The notes beneath the pieces are model-generated. The model ran no database searches. It had not been told where the DNA came from and was given only the letters and a program-made list of their open reading frames with translations. Below are positions 61,822 through 64,000 of a stretch of DNA of 64,000 bases, in pieces. Numbering within the stretch: the first letter of the stretch is position 1; each line of letters starts with the position of its first letter. Both the position numbers and the translations under genes were made by a program. The DNA is taken from contig NZ_MSSV01000002.1 in NCBI RefSeq assembly GCF_002150505.1, positions 248,001 through 312,000 of the forward strand, read 5' to 3'. The stretch comes from Algoriphagus ratkowskyi. Its GTDB lineage: Bacteria > Bacteroidota > Bacteroidia > Cytophagales > Cyclobacteriaceae.

Positions 61822-63060
61822 TTACACAAACATTTTTTGAAGTAAACCCGTTTTATATTCTTTTGTACCTTCTATTTCAGTCACAATAGATTCAAGTAAA
61901 TCATCCAATGAATTCAGAAATTCAGCAATTTTTTTTTGTTCGTCTTCAATAGGAAGCAGAACAACTAATTTCATTAATTCTACTTTAGACATATTAAACC
62001 TTGTGCTTCCTTGTGCTAATTTTATTATTTCCCTTCTAAAGAGTTCGCTTCTGAATAAATAGCGAGAATATTCTGGAACTAGTTCAGTAAGTGAGTTTGG
62101 GCGAAATCCAAAACAGAAGCTATTCAAGTAAACTTCATCCACTTCATCAAGCAAAACAGAAGCTGTACCTATCTCATTTGGGGTTTCAGATGAAGTTGTA
62201 AAAAATATATCACCGTACTGTACCTTACTTTGGTTTTCTCCTTCTTCAATTTCAACAAGGCCAAAGTCCTCTAAATTAATTTTAGAGTTACCGAAAATCT
62301 GCATGTATTGTACATATGGCTTACCCTTTCCGAAATCGACTTTGGTTTTGCCAGTGAGTCCATTAAATGTGCTTCCGATTGCTCCCAACTTCTTCTCCTC
62401 CCAATTTGGAAAATCTTTTCCATTTTCATTTTTAAATCGAGTTTCTGGAGCCTGTCCGCCTTTTGGCGGAAATAGTTGCTGCATCAGGCCTTTTTTGTAA
62501 TCCTCTAGTTTAGCTTTTTTCTTTTGCAAGAGTTGGATGCGCTTGTCAAAGACTGTTAAGAAATAGGCAATTTTTTGTTGTTCACTGTAAGAAGGCACAT
62601 TCCTCTTTATGTCTGAAAAATCCTTAAAGTATAACCTTAGACGATCATCAGTTAGTCCATAAGAATAAGCCCAAAACAGATAGAGACTTCGTTTTTTGGC
62701 AAAGAGGTATGAATAAAAAGAAGAGTTCTGATTTTTTTTTGGGTGTAATACAACATATGCGGGACTCACCATAGATTCAGTGTGCGCAAGCCCAATTGCT
62801 CCCTGCCACATTCTCATCATATTATAAACTAAGTCACCAGAAACCACAGCCAAATTATCTTCTGCCTTTGCATTTTTTTGAATATTTCTCTCAAGAGAAT
62901 CTCGAGAAATTAAACCATGTGCTTGAGAAACTGAATATATTGGTAATGAAGCATTTCCTTTTTTGCGACTATTTATAAAAACCTCTCCCATTTTCTTCTC
63001 ATTCCAGAAATCTTCAAATTCAGGAAATCTTATTTTAGGTACAATATTCACTTGTGCCAT
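61822..63060 (-). CDS. hsdS: Type I restriction-modification specificity subunit S
   Basis: The DNA-recognition subunit of 412 residues. Two target-recognition domains (about 10-165 and 215-370) each end in a coiled helix: KIAYFLTVFDKRIQLLQKKK in the middle and KKIAEFLNSLDDLLESIVTEI at the end. These two repeats form the usual circular arrangement around the methyltransferase. PNWEEKKLG marks the start of the second half. A full two-domain subunit predicts a bipartite target sequence, which cannot be read here. It begins three bases after hsdM. Confidence 0.95.
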   Translation of the reverse strand: MAQVNIVPKIRFPEFEDFWNEKKMGEVFINSRKKGNASLPIYSVSQAHGLISRDSLERNIQKNAKAEDNLAVVSGDLVYNMMRMWQGAIGLAHTESMVSPAYVVLHPKKNQNSSFYSYLFAKKRSLYLFWAYSYGLTDDRLRLYFKDFSDIKRNVPSYSEQQKIAYFLTVFDKRIQLLQKKKAKLEDYKKGLMQQLFPPKGGQAPETRFKNENGKDFPNWEEKKLGAIGSTFNGLTGKTKVDFGKGKPYVQYMQIFGNSKINLEDFGLVEIEEGENQSKVQYGDIFFTTSSETPNEIGTASVLLDEVDEVYLNSFCFGFRPNSLTELVPEYSRYLFRSELFRREIIKLAQGSTRFNMSKVELMKLVVLLPIEDEQKKIAEFLNSLDDLLESIVTEIEGTKEYKTGLLQKMFV

Positions 63061-63063
63061 AGC

Positions 63064-64000
63064 TTAAAAGGGAGTTGTGATTTTGAGTTCATTACAAAAT
63101 TTAGCAATGGTGTCATTGATATTTTTCAAATCTGATTCTATGTCTTTGAGTTCTGTAGATACCATATCTAAATCTATGGGAGCTTCTTCTTCAAAGGTAT
63201 CCACATAGCGCGGGATGTTGAGGTTGTATCCATTTTCAGCAATTTCAGCTAAGGTGGCTACATAGCTGTATTTATCTAAGGTCTCACGGTTTCGGTAGGT
63301 GTTTACAATGCGTTTCACGTCTTCGTCTCGCAATACGTTTTGGTTGCCTTCTTTTACGTAATGGTTGTCCCCACCGGCATCAATGAATACAATATTGTCA
63401 TCTACCTCACGGCATTTCTTCAGCACCAAAATACAGGTAGGAATAGCAGTGCCATAAAAGATATTGGCTGGTAAACCTATCACAGCATCCAAGGCATTCA
63501 TTTCTTTAATGATGTATTCTCGAATATGTCCTTCGGCCGCCCCTCTAAATAACACGCCATGCGGAAATACACTTGCCATAATACCATTGTCAGCCAACTG
63601 ATAAAGCATGTGGGTTAAGAAAGCGTAATCTGCTTTGGTTTTTGGTGCTAATCGTCCGTATTGGCTAAATCGTTCATCTGTATTAAACAGTGGGTTAGCA
63701 TCACCTTTCCAATGCGCTGAAAAAGGAGGGTTGGCTACCACCGCTTCAAAACGTTTGTCCAAGTGTTGCGGATTTTCTAAAGTATCCTCTTGCATGATAT
63801 TGAACTCACGAAAATGAACGTCATGCAAAATCATGTTCATTCGTGCAAGGTTGTATGTAGTGCGATTTAATTCTTGACCGTAAAACTCACTTACCTCTGC
63901 TTCTTTTTTTACCCTCAAAAGCAAGGAGCCAGAACCGCAAGTTGGATCATATACTGATTTCAGTTTTGATTTTCCAGTGGTAACAATCTTGGCTAAAATT
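63064..64000 (-). CDS. hsdM: Type I DNA methyltransferase subunit M, 5' end cut by window edge
   Basis: The adenine-N6 methyltransferase subunit. The AdoMet motif DPTCGSGS is read just inside the right edge (about 63937-63960), followed by LLRVKKEAEVSEFYGQELN. The catalytic motif IV is ANPPFSAHW. FPHGVLFRGAAEGHIREYII and LPANIFYGTAIPTCILVLKK are further family blocks. The frame is open to the last base, so the N-terminal helical domain and the start lie outside the window. A TTG inside the conserved motif region is not the real start. It is the first gene of the operon seen here. Confidence 0.95.
   Translation of the reverse strand, partial: ILAKIVTTGKSKLKSVYDPTCGSGSLLLRVKKEAEVSEFYGQELNRTTYNLARMNMILHDVHFREFNIMQEDTLENPQHLDKRFEAVVANPPFSAHWKGDANPLFNTDERFSQYGRLAPKTKADYAFLTHMLYQLADNGIMASVFPHGVLFRGAAEGHIREYIIKEMNALDAVIGLPANIFYGTAIPTCILVLKKCREVDDNIVFIDAGGDNHYVKEGNQNVLRDEDVKRIVNTYRNRETLDKYSYVATLAEIAENGYNLNIPRYVDTFEEEAPIDLDMVSTELKDIESDLKNINDTIAKFCNELKITTPF

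Noticed and set aside
63900..63924. TTG near the right edge as the start of hsdM.
   Set aside because: The reading frame continues upstream through the AdoMet-binding DPTCGSGS motif to the last base, so the gene is cut by the window edge.
1..64000. CRISPR array, rRNA operon or complete insertion sequence.
   Set aside because: No regularly spaced repeats, no rRNA-like sequence and no transposase frame were seen on either strand.

Overview
The window comes from a member of the Bacteroidota, most likely the Cytophagales (Cyclobacteriaceae/Algoriphagus-like). The reasons are two SusC/SusD pairs, CarboxypepD_reg-like N-termini on outer-membrane proteins, RteC and Bacteroides-type Mob proteins, the N-terminal prefix on the ABC permease, AT-rich DNA with weak Shine-Dalgarno sites, and repeated TATATTTG motifs that match the Bacteroidota -7 box (TAnnTTTG). 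Both ends cut genes: a CocE/NonD hydrolase on the left and hsdM on the right.

Layout. 1-6.4 kb: hydrolase plus a SusC/SusD uptake pair. 6.7-17.9 kb: housekeeping (Gre-type factor, valS, ppc, a beta-propeller lactonase, menC-like, queA) with a few small proteins. 18.2-33 kb: an integrative mobilizable element beside tRNA-Ser(GCU). It carries a tyrosine integrase, a RhuM-Fic protein, an exported CarboxypepD_reg protein, an AbiE-type toxin-antitoxin pair under a perfect 46-bp palindrome, a PadR/ABC-permease cassette, and a coupling protein with a relaxase, an accessory Mob protein and a probable oriT. The 3' end of the coupling-protein gene is present twice and brackets the PadR/ABC cassette. 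33.1-36.1 kb: a GT2/GT39 pair for lipid-linked sugar transfer, the GT39 carrying two fused LAB_N domains. 36.2-41.9 kb: a tightly packed two-component system/PepSY-like/outer-membrane barrel/COG4705 operon.

42.1-46.6 kb is the most unusual part. A 517-residue protein joins a complete Crp/Fnr-type regulator (sensor fold plus helix-turn-helix) to a complete class I terpene synthase with DDxxD, pyrophosphate-sensor Arg, NSE triad and C-terminal RY pair. It heads a compact run with two tandem RteC-family proteins and a small membrane protein. The divergent upstream region contains a strong palindrome and repeats.

46.9-54.4 kb: a MauE-like membrane protein and a small exported DUF6520-like peptide face a TlpA-like/SusC/SusD operon; the thioredoxin fold there has only one Cys at the active site. 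55.2-64 kb: a defence operon on the minus strand (hsdM, hsdS, FRG-domain protein, hsdR, putAbiC-like membrane protein, unknown protein), with a small XRE regulator at its far end behind repeats and palindromes.

All family assignments are by reading motifs; no database search was run. No rRNA, CRISPR array or complete insertion sequence was recognised.
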